A stretch of 64,000 nt of DNA from an uncultured Pseudomonadales bacterium (GCA_938017975.1 CALIKQ010000038.1:100535-164534), one strand, 5' to 3'; counted from the stretch's first letter, positions 35,702 to 45,167 are shown. Numbers and translations are program-made. The notes: generated by a model not told the origin, from the sequence alone.

Positions 35702-36451
35702 CTAGCTGACCGCTGATGGGTCTACTGACGGGAGAGCGGGGCGATGATGCTCGAAGGTTTGACGATTTTCAGCCATCTCCATCAGATCCTCAATTGCTTT
35801 AAAATGATTCAGTGTATCGAGCTGTTTGGTTGTCACTCGCATCATGTCAAAACTGCCTGAGGCGTTACGTGTAAGTGCTTCGCCGGGAGAAATCCAAAGA
35901 CTGTCGGTGGTTTCCTTGCCATCGTGAAGGTGCAGTTGGTGTATCGGAGCGTTGGCAATGAAGAAGCGCGTATCAAAGCGTCGGGGACGGCCCTCAGGGG
36001 TTACCCATCGGTTAAAAAAATGGAGCTGATCAAGAGCTAGTCGTAGAGATTCACGGCGACAGAGGTCGATCATAGACATCTCCCCTGCATGAATCGCGGA
36101 GCGATAGGCACTTGTATTGATGGCATTTGTATCTACAAGTTTGTTGTCACTGCCGTAGGCGAGCAAAATGCCGGCTTCCTCAAATGTCTCTCGGATCGCT
36201 GCCACCCAACAGGCCTGCCAATGATCACCGAGCGCAATCCTCTGGGCAGTTTGATTGGGGCTCAACGGACTGAGATACGGCTGCAGGGCTTTATCGCCAT
36301 CTTGAGGATCGATTTTCCCGCCAGGGAAAACGTACATCCCGCCCGCAAAAACGGCGGCATTGGTTCTTTTGAGCATCAAAATCTCGAACTGAGATGCACC
36401 GGGCCGCGCAATAATGACTGTCGCAGCGGGTCGAATTGGTTGCTCAGGCAT
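35702..36451 (-). CDS. Nudix hydrolase
   Basis: 249 aa with a Nudix box split by an insertion: GGKIDPQ and, 40 residues later, AAIRETFEEAGILL. The longer spacing resembles the mammalian NUDT19/CoA-type Nudix proteins and suggests CoA ester or diphosphate hydrolysis, in keeping with the acyl-CoA neighbours. ATG 36451 overlaps the CaiB stop by 8 nt. The longer frame to 36514 lies in the transferase gene. Substrate not proven. Confidence 0.82.
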   Translation of the reverse strand: MPEQPIRPAATVIIARPGASQFEILMLKRTNAAVFAGGMYVFPGGKIDPQDGDKALQPYLSPLSPNQTAQRIALGDHWQACWVAAIRETFEEAGILLAYGSDNKLVDTNAINTSAYRSAIHAGEMSMIDLCRRESLRLALDQLHFFNRWVTPEGRPRRFDTRFFIANAPIHQLHLHDGKETTDSLWISPGEALTRNASGSFDMMRVTTKQLDTLNHFKAIEDLMEMAENRQTFEHHRPALPSVDPSAVS

Positions 36452-37664
36452 GGGGGGTGATGATTCCGGTTTCTTTAAGAGCGGCAATTTCCTGATTTGA
36501 AAGGCCAAGTTCACTTAAAATGGCTTCAGAATGCTGACCCAACCCGGGGGCGCTCCGAGTAGGGCCGACTTCGATGCCAGAAAAGCGCATCGGAATACCA
36601 ACCGTCGGGTATTCGCCCTGCTCAGGGTTGTTTATTTTAGGGAAGAGATTAATGGCCTGGGCTTGAGGATCCTGGGGTACCTCATGCAATCCGAGTACGG
36701 GGCCCCATATCAGCCCGGCTTCATCAAAAATTAGCCCCCATTCGTCTCGAGTCCGCGTAGAAAGTGCTGCATCGACCCCAGCAGTCAATTCTGGCATGTG
36801 ATCGTAGCGCCCCTTGGGTGTCGCATACTTTTCGTTGTTCAGCCAGTGATCGAGACCAAGCGCGGTGCAAAAGGCGGTCCACTTGTCCGCGCCAGGCATG
36901 TTAAAAACGACCCATTGACCATCACCACAAGGATATCGATTTGCGGTTGGGGTCAGCATATTCTCTCGCGCGCGACGCCGAACCGGCGCAGAATCAACGG
37001 CTGTTGTCGCGTAATCACTGGCTTGGGTCCACACTGCAGTCTCATAGAGCGAGGTCTCTATGGCTTGCGAGGCACCTGTGCGCTCGACTTGACGGAGTGC
37101 TGCAAGGATCCCGGCAACGAAGGCCAACCCCGTGGTGTGATCACCCTGGGCGGGACGCGCCTGAGGAACCAGCCCATCATCACCCTCTCGCATGGCATCA
37201 TAGAGGCCTGATCTCCCAAAAAATGCAGTGACGTCGTAACCTGGGCGCCATGCATCGGGACCTTGTGTTCCATAACCCGTCAATGTGGCGTGGACCATCT
37301 GATCATTGACGGCAAAGAGAGAAGCGGGATCTAGGCCATAGCGTTGCTGACGCTCGAGCAGCAGATTACACATAAAAATATTGGCTTTGGCGCAAAGGGC
37401 GTGTACCAATTCGATACCCTCAGGGCGAGTGAGATCGACGACCAGAGATTCTTTGCCTCGGTTGTCCACGTCGAACTGGAAATCAAAGGTTTTCATCGAG
37501 CTGTCAATTTTTGGCGCTCTGCCCATGTCTCGCATCGGGTCACCTGAAGGAGGCTCTATTTTGATCACCCTTGCCCCAAGGTCTGAAAGAATTGCACCGG
37601 CACTGGGCGAAGCCATCCAATTATCAATTTCGATTATCAAAATATCGTCGAGTGGGGCGGTCAC
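36444..37664 (-). CDS. CaiB/BaiF family III CoA-transferase
   Basis: 406-aa class III CoA-transferase moving CoA between carboxylic acids. N-terminal LIIEIDNWMASPSAGAILSDLGARVIKIEPPSGD, catalytic Asp in PAQGDHTTGLAFV, and GLGQHSEAIL at the end are all typical. First gene of the minus-strand acyl-CoA operon. Substrate unknown. Confidence 0.92.
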   Translation of the reverse strand: MTAPLDDILIIEIDNWMASPSAGAILSDLGARVIKIEPPSGDPMRDMGRAPKIDSSMKTFDFQFDVDNRGKESLVVDLTRPEGIELVHALCAKANIFMCNLLLERQQRYGLDPASLFAVNDQMVHATLTGYGTQGPDAWRPGYDVTAFFGRSGLYDAMREGDDGLVPQARPAQGDHTTGLAFVAGILAALRQVERTGASQAIETSLYETAVWTQASDYATTAVDSAPVRRRARENMLTPTANRYPCGDGQWVVFNMPGADKWTAFCTALGLDHWLNNEKYATPKGRYDHMPELTAGVDAALSTRTRDEWGLIFDEAGLIWGPVLGLHEVPQDPQAQAINLFPKINNPEQGEYPTVGIPMRFSGIEVGPTRSAPGLGQHSEAILSELGLSNQEIAALKETGIITPHA

Positions 37665-37840
37665 AATGCTTTCTCCAATGATGAGACAGAGCCCAATGAT
37701 ATTGGAGTCAACAGCAATTAGAAAGCTGGTTCCTCGGTGCCCTGTCGACTGATCGACCAGCCTGTAGATCTGCCTGCGTCGAGGGTGGCCATGTGCCCCG
37801 AGGTTGCAGAGAAATCACCTGTCAGGGCCTAGCAAAAGCG

Positions 37841-38731
37841 CTAAGGTTTTGGATGTAGATGAAAATACAGTTGACGATCGTGTCGAGAAGCGGCCGATAA
37901 GGGACCTGGTCGAACATACGGTTCCCAGGTCGATTTTGAAAAGGGTTTGACCTCATCACCCATGACGGTCACTCTTTCGATGATGCGCTCCTCCTCAAAA
38001 TCGTTAAGCACAAAATGTTGGGTGCATCGGTTATCCCACATGCAAATGGTGCCGGGTTGCCATCGATATCTCACGGTGAATTTTGGGCTCGTGATAAATC
38101 GGGTTAAGTGTCGCAGCAGCATATCGCTCTCTGGCGCTGACATCTCGACAATTCGGCGCGTGAAGTGCTCGTTCACGTACAGCGCCGGCTGGCCGGTTTC
38201 AGGGTGTACTCTTACCACAGGATGAATCGCAGTCTGTTCGGGATGGTTATGGGGATGCGCATCGTGCAGAGCAGTTAAACCACGACACAAATCCTGCATT
38301 GGTTCGGAAAGCTCCGAGTACGCCAGATAAAGATTGCTCCATAACGTGTCACCGCCAACTTCCGGACATTGAATCATGTTGAGTACGGACATGATTGCGG
38401 GGCTTTTCTGGAAGGTAATATCGGTATGCCACTCATCGGCGATGCCGCCTTTGCTGGCGGTCAATCTAAAAATTTTTGGATGATCATTGGGAGAATCACT
38501 GAGATTTGGGTGGCCTTCGAGAGCGCCGAAATGCTCCCCCAGCCTGACGTGTTCATCCACACTCAAGTGTTGATCGGGGAAAAATAGAACCTGGTGTTCA
38601 AGCAATAGAGACCTAATCGTATCGATTGTGCTGTTTTGGTTTGATCTCAAATCAACGCCGGAAATTTCAGCTCCGAGTGCTGCTGATAGACGCTGAACCG
38701 ACCAACCTTGTGACGAAGCGGTGTGCTGCAT
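37841..38731 (-). CDS. TauD/TfdA family Fe(II)/2-oxoglutarate dioxygenase
   Basis: 296-aa non-heme iron oxygenase. The iron ligands are H and D in EWHTDITF, and the distal His in TQHFVLNDF with the 2-oxoglutarate-binding Arg nearby (ERIIERVTVMGDE). Family members cleave taurine, alkylsulfonates or 2,4-D. ATG 38731 has GGGAA 8 nt upstream; ATG 38761 also in frame is poorer. Runs parallel to the CaiB gene, 176 nt apart; the terminator-less gap may hold a promoter. Confidence 0.9.
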   Translation of the reverse strand: MQHTASSQGWSVQRLSAALGAEISGVDLRSNQNSTIDTIRSLLLEHQVLFFPDQHLSVDEHVRLGEHFGALEGHPNLSDSPNDHPKIFRLTASKGGIADEWHTDITFQKSPAIMSVLNMIQCPEVGGDTLWSNLYLAYSELSEPMQDLCRGLTALHDAHPHNHPEQTAIHPVVRVHPETGQPALYVNEHFTRRIVEMSAPESDMLLRHLTRFITSPKFTVRYRWQPGTICMWDNRCTQHFVLNDFEEERIIERVTVMGDEVKPFSKSTWEPYVRPGPLSAASRHDRQLYFHLHPKP

Positions 38732-38913
38732 AGTAGAATTCCCTGCTCGAAGCTTGAGCATAAACCAAGTGATGATTAAAGAAAATTGGATGCACCTTTG
38801 AGAACAAGCGTTGATTTATCAGGACAATTAAAAGTTCTGTCGGTTATTTTCAAAGCGCTACCATCTTAGAATGAAGTCCTGAGCAAGGAGCCCTGATGAG
38901 GGAGGTGAATTCA

Positions 38914-39858
38914 ATGCAAGCGCTCGAATTGAGGAAAGGGGTCTGGAGCAAAACCACCTGTGCAGAGTTGCCTCGCCCAGGCCCTGGTGAGTCCCTGGTC
39001 AGAGTTGCTTATGCAGGTCTTTGCGGAACCGATCTGGAGCTTTCCTCAGGGTACTATAATTTTAGTGGTATCCCTGGGCATGAATTCGTGGGCACTGTCT
39101 GCGACGGTCCAAGAGCAGGTATGCGTGTCGTGGCTGACATCAATATTGGTTGCGGTTCGTGCTGGTTTTGCGATTCAGGGCAGCACCGTCATTGTCAGCT
39201 ACGGAGTGTGATCGGCATCAAGAATAGATCTGGTGCCTTCGCCGAATATGTGTCGGTACCGGATCAAAATTTGTTGGCAGTTCCTGAGAAACTCTCGGAT
39301 GAGCTGGCTGTGTATGCCGAGCCCGTTGCTGCTGCGCTCGAAGTGATCGAGCAGGTTCCGGAGCCTCGCCCGGCTGAGGTATTAGTGATCGGTGCGGGTA
39401 GGCTGGGCATGATCACAGGACGGGTCCTGGCCTCATGTGGTGTGAGGGTTAAGATGCTGATGCGTAACCCACTGCGAGCACAGCACCTTCAGAATTCTGA
39501 TATAGAAATCGTCTCGAGCTTCGATAAAGGAGGGCATTCATGGGTTGTGGATTGCTCGGGATCTAAAGCGGGTTTTATGGCAGCGCTTGATGCGACCATG
39601 CCTCAAGGTCTTTTGGTGCTTAAGAGCACAGTGGTCAATGCGGGCGATGCTGATCTAAGTCCGATTATGGTTAAAGAGTTGCAAGTCCTCGGTTCACGGT
39701 GCGGGCCGATGGCAAAAGCGTTGAGCTGGCTGGAAGCGGGCCACATGCACGCTCCAAAGGCGGCAGTGTTTCCTCTTGGTGAGTTTAATGCTGCGCTACA
39801 GGCAGCAACCGATCCAAATTACTTCAAAGTTTTGTTCAGGCCTGCTGCAGTAATCTGA
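38914..39858 (+). CDS. Zinc-containing alcohol dehydrogenase (MDR family)
   Basis: 314-aa medium-chain dehydrogenase. Catalytic zinc ligands in AGLCGTDLE and GHEF, structural zinc cysteines in CGSCWFCDSGQHRHC, and Rossmann site VIGAGRLGMI near 165. Somewhat short. ATG 38914 with GGAGG 8 nt upstream; an in-frame ATG at 38896 has AAGGAG 5 nt upstream and would add six residues, so the start is unsure. Substrate unknown. Divergent from TauD. Confidence 0.86.
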   Translation: MQALELRKGVWSKTTCAELPRPGPGESLVRVAYAGLCGTDLELSSGYYNFSGIPGHEFVGTVCDGPRAGMRVVADINIGCGSCWFCDSGQHRHCQLRSVIGIKNRSGAFAEYVSVPDQNLLAVPEKLSDELAVYAEPVAAALEVIEQVPEPRPAEVLVIGAGRLGMITGRVLASCGVRVKMLMRNPLRAQHLQNSDIEIVSSFDKGGHSWVVDCSGSKAGFMAALDATMPQGLLVLKSTVVNAGDADLSPIMVKELQVLGSRCGPMAKALSWLEAGHMHAPKAAVFPLGEFNAALQAATDPNYFKVLFRPAAVI

Positions 39859-40041
39859 GCCAGCAACCCATGGTCTCGTAGTTCGGTGTTGGTCGCAGCC
39901 CGCACCAAGTCCTGCTGTGGTGATTGTAAGGGCACTGGCGCTTGGTAGAGGTGCCGCTGGGTGCTATCGCGAAGGCATTGAATGCGCAGTGCTAATGGAA
40001 TAGCTATGGTTAGCATTTCCTCCGAGGCTCGATCACGGCTG

Positions 40042-41943
40042 TTATGGCGCAACCGTTAAGACTTGGATGGGCGCTCCGCCTCCTGGTGCGTCGAGCAGAA
40101 CAATTTTAAAGAGTGAGTACGGCACTGCATCGATCGTCAGAGGACCGCCGATGACCGTCTCTGACGAGGACTCGGTTACGGAGATCGTGAAGGTATCGGG
40201 CAAAAGTCCAAATTGGCCAGTTAGCAACGGGACGATATTATTGCCTGTTGGATCACTGTCGCTGATCGTGGTCGACGAGGGCAAAACATAGACGTCTAGA
40301 AGCGGTGTGGAGGGGGCGGCATGAAGAATCGCTAAGGACGATAAGGTTTTAACGGGTCGCTTCTCCTCATTGGCAATAGCAGCGTCCAAATCTGCGCCCA
40401 GACCTGTGATGGCCAGCATATGATATCGATTGTCTGCCAAGTTCAGCGCCTCAGAATAAATGGGCGTTTCGAGATTGTCGGCATCAGTCGCTGTAAAGAT
40501 GACGTTGCCTGTGGCACTGGATCGATACTCCGAAATATCGCCAAACAGGAGATCTTCTGCAATCAGAATCTGAGGCGTGATTTCGAGCGTGACGGTAGTT
40601 GGGTCAGTAGGGGCGGAGATGAGAAAGAACGTGACGTCTTCAACGAGCTCGGTTACCGCGTTAGAAGAAGCCTCCTCTGACGCACCATTGACCGTAAATT
40701 GGGCGCTGAGCGCCTCAGTCACGATTTCGAGTTGAGTCGAACTGATTTGAGAAAGCCCAGCAGCATCCGCATTGTTTCCGTCATCATCACTGACTGAGAT
40801 TTCAGTCTGGTTACTTTGCTTGAAATCTAAGGTCGAAAGCAGAAGCCGAAAAAGACCTTCACTGTCTTCAATCAGTACTGCGGCAATATCCGCCTCTGAT
40901 CCTGAAATTGCTGACACAATGCCTTCAGCCGTTGCATTGGCGCTATCGATCGTAAGCTCAACACTGTTAGTACCATTTGTGATCGTCAGCGTTCCGGTAC
41001 CAACTTCGGCAGTCCCTGACTCAAAAGCGGCGAGAGTCTGGTAGGTCTCTGAAACTGCAAGACGCTCAACAGTGACCTCGAAAGTGCCGGTTTTGGCCGT
41101 AGGTTCTGCTAGGAGACTGACAATTGGCGGGTTCGATGAAGTCACAGACCGTTGGTAGACGTCGATGCTGGTGCGGTCCGGAATCGCATTGAGCACTCGG
41201 ACGCTGGCGTTGAAGGTTGTATCCGGAAATGCTGTGGTGCCTGCGTTCACGTTATAAATGCCGGTCACGGGACTCTCGCTGGGACCAAAAGAATCGATCA
41301 GCGCAATGGTCGGACTGACCCCTTCGGTGATAATAAATTCTCGCGACGTGTAGACTCGATTGCCGTCTTCGTCCTCGGCGGAGAGGATTGATTTTTCGGA
41401 CGGTGTGATCACAATCGCCGTGCTGGCTGAGCCGGGTTGCACAGTCTCTAGGATTTTCCGTGCTTCATTGTTGGCGATATCTTCTAGGAAGAAAGTGATC
41501 GCTTGGTCGTAGGCAGATGCAGCGTGAACCAATGTGAGGGTTGTTTCTATGACCGCCGGATCAGGCGGAGGCGCTAGAACTTCGACCAGCTGCAGGTTGT
41601 CCATGGTTCCAGTAAGGAACAATGTTTTTAGGCCGTTCAGCGGAACTGTAACGAGGAAGTCGGCGATGTTTTCTAGTCGATTGTCTTTGATGTAACTGAC
41701 TGTGGTCGTACGAGCGAGATCCGGAATAATGGAAGTGATGTCACTGGCCTCGCCAAAGGCAGCATTACCAATGGTTTGTGTGCCGAATTCAGTGTAGAGC
41801 GGCGGCGAATCAGAAACAGCGTTAATGACTTTGATCGAGGCGGAGGGGCTAGGTGCGAACTTATCAAAGCCGGGGTCGTCGCCGCAACCCGAGATGAGCG
41901 CTACCGTTACGACCAGAAAGGCGGAAACAAAAATGCGATTCAT
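40042..41943 (-). CDS. DUF4397 domain lipoprotein
   Basis: 633-aa predicted lipoprotein: signal peptide with lipobox ISGC (Cys near residue 20), then GDD, which may favour inner-membrane retention. Three DUF4397-like repeats are visible: ASIKVINAVSDSPPL near 37, ASVRVLNAIPDRTSIDVY near 245 and SLAILHAAPSTPLLDVY near 550. Beta-rich, low Lys, acidic. It may bind surface or matrix components. No operon partner. Function unknown. Confidence 0.85.
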   Translation of the reverse strand: MNRIFVSAFLVVTVALISGCGDDPGFDKFAPSPSASIKVINAVSDSPPLYTEFGTQTIGNAAFGEASDITSIIPDLARTTTVSYIKDNRLENIADFLVTVPLNGLKTLFLTGTMDNLQLVEVLAPPPDPAVIETTLTLVHAASAYDQAITFFLEDIANNEARKILETVQPGSASTAIVITPSEKSILSAEDEDGNRVYTSREFIITEGVSPTIALIDSFGPSESPVTGIYNVNAGTTAFPDTTFNASVRVLNAIPDRTSIDVYQRSVTSSNPPIVSLLAEPTAKTGTFEVTVERLAVSETYQTLAAFESGTAEVGTGTLTITNGTNSVELTIDSANATAEGIVSAISGSEADIAAVLIEDSEGLFRLLLSTLDFKQSNQTEISVSDDDGNNADAAGLSQISSTQLEIVTEALSAQFTVNGASEEASSNAVTELVEDVTFFLISAPTDPTTVTLEITPQILIAEDLLFGDISEYRSSATGNVIFTATDADNLETPIYSEALNLADNRYHMLAITGLGADLDAAIANEEKRPVKTLSSLAILHAAPSTPLLDVYVLPSSTTISDSDPTGNNIVPLLTGQFGLLPDTFTISVTESSSETVIGGPLTIDAVPYSLFKIVLLDAPGGGAPIQVLTVAP

Positions 41944-42033
41944 AGAGCGGGGTTAATCCGGAGTTGGCGCTACATTATAAGAAAAGTCATGATGATGCCA
42001 GATTTTTTCAATGGAAGCGCCCTGCGTGACGGG

Positions 42034-42792
42034 CTAGCTCAAGTCCTTGAAAGCGATGATTCCGGCGGTCACCGCGACATTCAATGACTCAACATCATTG
42101 CGCATAGGGATGTGAATGACCTGATCGCAAGCGTTGAGCGCTTCGTCTGACAAACCTGCGCTCTCATTACCAAGAAGAAACACGGTTTTGGACCGTTTCT
42201 GCACTTCGCTTACGGTTTGAGTCGCTGATCCGTCGAGCCCGATAATTTGAAATTTGGCCTTTCTCAAGACCTCCAAAGCGTGCTTTGTCGTCGAGGATTT
42301 TAGAATCTGAGTTTTGAGCAAGCAACCCGCACTGGCTTTATAGACCAAAGGGTCGAGCTTCGCGCAACCCTGAGTGGGTAGAATGATGCCCGTCATCGGT
42401 GATGCTGCAACACTCCTGATGATCATGCCCAGATTTTGAGGATTGGTAATCCCTTCCAACAGAAAAAATTCCTCGTTGTGGTGATGGGCCTCTAACACGT
42501 AGTCGTCGAGGAGCGTGTGCTTGGGCGCAACAATATCAATGGCGACCCCTTGGTCTTGACGGCTGTTTTTTGAAATTCGAGAAAGTGCCTGCTTGCTGTG
42601 TAGCAATACAGGAATACTACGAGACTTGCACAGAGCCTGAATTTGGAGGATTGAATCCCCAGGCCGGTTCGATTGAGCGAGATGAACGCGGTGAATGTTC
42701 AGTTGATTATCGCTGAGAATCTCGATCACAGTGTTTCTGCCATACAGCGTGATTCGGCGTTCGTTCGGTGAAGGTTTGGGTGAATCATTCAT
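42034..42792 (-). CDS. SpoU/TrmH-family RNA 2'-O-methyltransferase
   Basis: 252-aa SPOUT methyltransferase of the RlmB/TrmH type, methylating 2'-O of RNA with SAM. N-terminal substrate-binding domain with TLYGRNTVIEIL; SPOUT motifs: EGITNPQNLGMIIRSV (motif 1), FLLGNESAGLSDEAL (motif 2) and IPMRNDVESLNVAVTAGI (motif 3). Whether target is 23S rRNA or tRNA is uncertain. Confidence 0.92.
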   Translation of the reverse strand: MNDSPKPSPNERRITLYGRNTVIEILSDNQLNIHRVHLAQSNRPGDSILQIQALCKSRSIPVLLHSKQALSRISKNSRQDQGVAIDIVAPKHTLLDDYVLEAHHHNEEFFLLEGITNPQNLGMIIRSVAASPMTGIILPTQGCAKLDPLVYKASAGCLLKTQILKSSTTKHALEVLRKAKFQIIGLDGSATQTVSEVQKRSKTVFLLGNESAGLSDEALNACDQVIHIPMRNDVESLNVAVTAGIIAFKDLS

Positions 42793-43110
42793 AGATCAAA
42801 TCTGTTGTGGTCGTCATTTGGTGAAGACTGGATCACGGGAATTTTTTCCGCAGTGTCCAATGGCTGCTCTCGACACGACCCGATCAGCTCGCCTCAGCTA
42901 ACATCACCTGTAACAGGGCCCCTTAGAATCGGAAGCGGCGGTCGCCCTCAGTTCGCTGATTACTGCCCTCGGAATGCTCAGTTGAAGCCTAGTAAAACAG
43001 AGCACGTTTTACGTTCATTCGATTGAATGTGCCCCCGGGCGCGCAGAGTTTTCGACCACAGGGCGTTCCTGAGATGTCCGAGCCTGATTAGGCGGGCTGT
43101 CGAGCTCGTC
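42793..43110. other. 318-bp gap without a recognisable gene
   Basis: Between the SpoU methyltransferase start and the end of the glutathione peroxidase, both minus strand. It contains two short open frames on the plus strand with no ribosome binding site or similarity that I recognise. It must hold the methyltransferase promoter. A 7-bp inverted repeat (CGAGCTC / GAGCTCG, 43101-43123) straddles the peroxidase stop codon, without a T tract. Confidence 0.6.
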
Positions 43111-43569
43111 TCAGAGGAGCTCGCTCAACGCCGCACCAACACTTTCGGGCGATTCTTGAGGATCAAAGCGCTTAACAACGGCTCCTTGCGCGTTGACAAG
43201 ATACTTTGTGAAATTCCAACCGATATCACCAGGGATCGCTTGTTTCAGCCAACGATAAATCGGTGCTGAGTCATCCCCGTTGACATCAATTTTTGCGAAC
43301 ATGGGAAAGTTCACGTCAAAACGATCTTTGGCAAAAGCCTGGATCTCGGCGTTGCTGCCTGGTTCTTGACCACCAAATTGATTGCAAGGAAATCCAAGTA
43401 CAGTAAGGTTGGGGTGTTCAGAATGTAGGGTACGCAGACCTGCGTACTGAGAAGTAAGGCCTCACTGGCTCGCGAGATTGACGATTAAGAGTGCTTGGTC
43501 ACGATACTCTGAGAGAGTAATGGTTTCGCCAGTAATCGTCTCCGCCTCGATGTCATATAAATCGCTCAT
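43111..43569 (-). CDS. Selenocysteine-containing glutathione peroxidase (in-frame UGA at codon 36)
   Basis: 152-aa glutathione peroxidase family thiol/selenol peroxidase that reduces peroxides. The frame from ATG 43569 (AAGGAG 6 nt upstream) to the stop at 43111 is unbroken except for TGA at 43464-43462, codon 36. Around it: NLASQ, UGA, GLTSQYAGL, the exact peroxidatic Cys/Sec position. The other tetrad residues are present: Q68 in CNQFGGQEPG, and W118 and N119 in IGWNFTKYLV. A hairpin right after the UGA matches a bacterial SECIS. Standard gene finders will report only the C-terminal half (from about 43314). Alternative: nonsense mutation or sequencing error in a Cys enzyme; less likely because nothing else is damaged. 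Confidence 0.88.
43427..43461 (-). promoter_or_regulatory. Bacterial SECIS-like element following the UGA
   Basis: Perfect 7-bp stem GTACGCA / TGCGTAC with tetraloop GGTC, at 43447-43430 on the minus strand; the loop lies 22-25 nt after the UGA. The apical ten bases GCAGGTCTGC equal those of the E. coli fdhF SECIS, including the loop G and U contacted by SelB. The single bulged U of the E. coli stem is absent. Confidence 0.8.
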
Positions 43570-43626
43570 GTCTGACTCCTTGTCTTCAACCCTATTCTAG
43601 GTGTTCCGCTTTAGTTTTCAAAGTGT

Positions 43627-45162
43627 TCAAGAGAAGATACCGTGCCAGTACCACCGATGTGTCAGTGACCGATAAAACAACCAATAAAGTGTTTTTCGAG
43701 CATAACGATAAATATAATAATCACGGTTTTGCCCATCGCCGTCCCACCACGCTGCGTTAATACGCTCCGGGCCTTCGAGCCACTCAAAGTCTGGATGCTG
43801 AAGCGGATTTAAATCTTTGTGCAGTCGCATAGGTTGCTCAAGAATAAAGTTAGGGCGTATAGGGTAAGTGGAATTCAGGAGGTTAATTTTTTGCCGCTCG
43901 TGGTGGGCGCTGGGTTTGATTTTTTGCCAACTTTTTTCGGGTCGATGATCGTCACCGAGGCCAACCCCAAAGCAATTTTCAAGGGTGAGTTGGTTTTGAA
44001 GCAGACTGAGTAAGTCATTGGCTTTCTTAATGTGTTCTGCGTCATAAGTCGATGCGTGTAAATTTCCTTGACCTGTTGCTGCTTGAGGAATCATCAATGG
44101 ACCGAGTGAAAAAAGGGCAGGTGGTGTTGGCGTTGATGCTTGGAAGCTTGACGCGCTAAAAATGAGTTGATCGACTTCTTTAACCGTTTTTACTTGGTCT
44201 AATTTGAGTGCGATCAATTTTAAAAATAATGGAATATCGTTATCGGCGCGTGCCAATTTGATCACGAGGTTAGATTTCTCCTTGCCACGATATTTGAGCG
44301 TGATTTCGAATACCTGGGTTTGCAGCTGGCGTGCAGTTAGAAAAGCGCCAAAAGCATTGGCCAGTCGTTTGATCGGGAAAATTAAGGATTGTAGGTTGTC
44401 GACACTGTCGAGAAAAAATACATCAGAGTAAAAGACTGCTGGCGGCTCGACAAAACGTTGTGGGTCAGCTTCAAGACCTAAGAGGCGGTCCAAATGGCGC
44501 ATGAATGGTTTACCAAACCGTTTTTGTAAGCCTTCTCGAGGCAATTTAAGTAGTTGGCTTAGCTTTGTGACGCCCATTTTTTCAAGTTGGGTCACGCTTT
44601 TTTCAAGCATGTGAAGATGATGCAGTAAGGTGTTGTCAAGAGCGGCCTTTGGGTGTCGCAGATGACTGTCTGGATATCTCTGTTCGGCACAAACCCTAGC
44701 AGCTAAGGGTGTTTGGCCTAACCCGAGGATTGGCGTATAGCCTAGCTGGGTGATGGTGTGTTTGATGCGCAGCTTCATAGTTTCAAGGCCTGAAAATAAT
44801 TTCACACTGCCAGAGATTTCTAGAATCAAATGCTGAGGTCCATGGAAAGCGATGTTAGGTGTGAATTCATAAAGCCATTGCACAATTTGCTGCAGTGCTT
44901 GTTGCTCTTTCTGGATATCTTTTTCGATACAGACCAGTGTTTCGCATAGTGCGTAGGCATGACTGATCATTGTTCCCGGGGTGATTCCTGTTTCGATGGC
45001 TGCTGTTGAAAGCTGCTCGATACGCTGCTGGCAGACAATTGCGATGGCTTTTGAGTCATCGGTTGTTTCTGCACTGAGTCCTGGTCGATGGAAAACCTCG
45101 AGCGCAAGTGCTGGGAAGTAGAGGCTCATCCATATTTTTTTACGTGCCGGTGATGTTGACAT
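43627..45162 (-). CDS. imuB: ImuB, inactive Y-family polymerase of the SOS mutasome
   Basis: 511-aa Y-family-like scaffold that links DnaE2 to the beta clamp. It has the family fold but the catalytic DxD is replaced (IWMSLYFPALALE), as in other ImuB proteins, so it is not a polymerase itself. The palm/little-finger segment has ILGLGQTPLAARVCAEQ and LLKLPREGLQKRFGK. C-terminus GPERINAAWWDG and RDYYIYRY are diagnostic of ImuB. 5 nt after imuA. Confidence 0.93.
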   Translation of the reverse strand: MSTSPARKKIWMSLYFPALALEVFHRPGLSAETTDDSKAIAIVCQQRIEQLSTAAIETGITPGTMISHAYALCETLVCIEKDIQKEQQALQQIVQWLYEFTPNIAFHGPQHLILEISGSVKLFSGLETMKLRIKHTITQLGYTPILGLGQTPLAARVCAEQRYPDSHLRHPKAALDNTLLHHLHMLEKSVTQLEKMGVTKLSQLLKLPREGLQKRFGKPFMRHLDRLLGLEADPQRFVEPPAVFYSDVFFLDSVDNLQSLIFPIKRLANAFGAFLTARQLQTQVFEITLKYRGKEKSNLVIKLARADNDIPLFLKLIALKLDQVKTVKEVDQLIFSASSFQASTPTPPALFSLGPLMIPQAATGQGNLHASTYDAEHIKKANDLLSLLQNQLTLENCFGVGLGDDHRPEKSWQKIKPSAHHERQKINLLNSTYPIRPNFILEQPMRLHKDLNPLQHPDFEWLEGPERINAAWWDGDGQNRDYYIYRYARKTLYWLFYRSLTHRWYWHGIFS

Positions 45163-45167
45163 GATGG

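Noticed and set aside
43101..43123. Terminator for the GPx gene
   Set aside because: The 7-bp repeat straddles the stop codon but has no T run downstream on the minus strand.
43111..43314. Short ORF read as a separate 67-aa protein
   Set aside because: It is only the C-terminal part of the glutathione peroxidase after the UGA; the frame extends upstream to ATG 43569 with a good ribosome binding site and no other stop.
43430..43569. Frameshifted or decayed GPx pseudogene
   Set aside because: I checked codon by codon from 43569 to 43314; there is no frameshift and only one TGA, at the catalytic position, followed by a SECIS-like hairpin.
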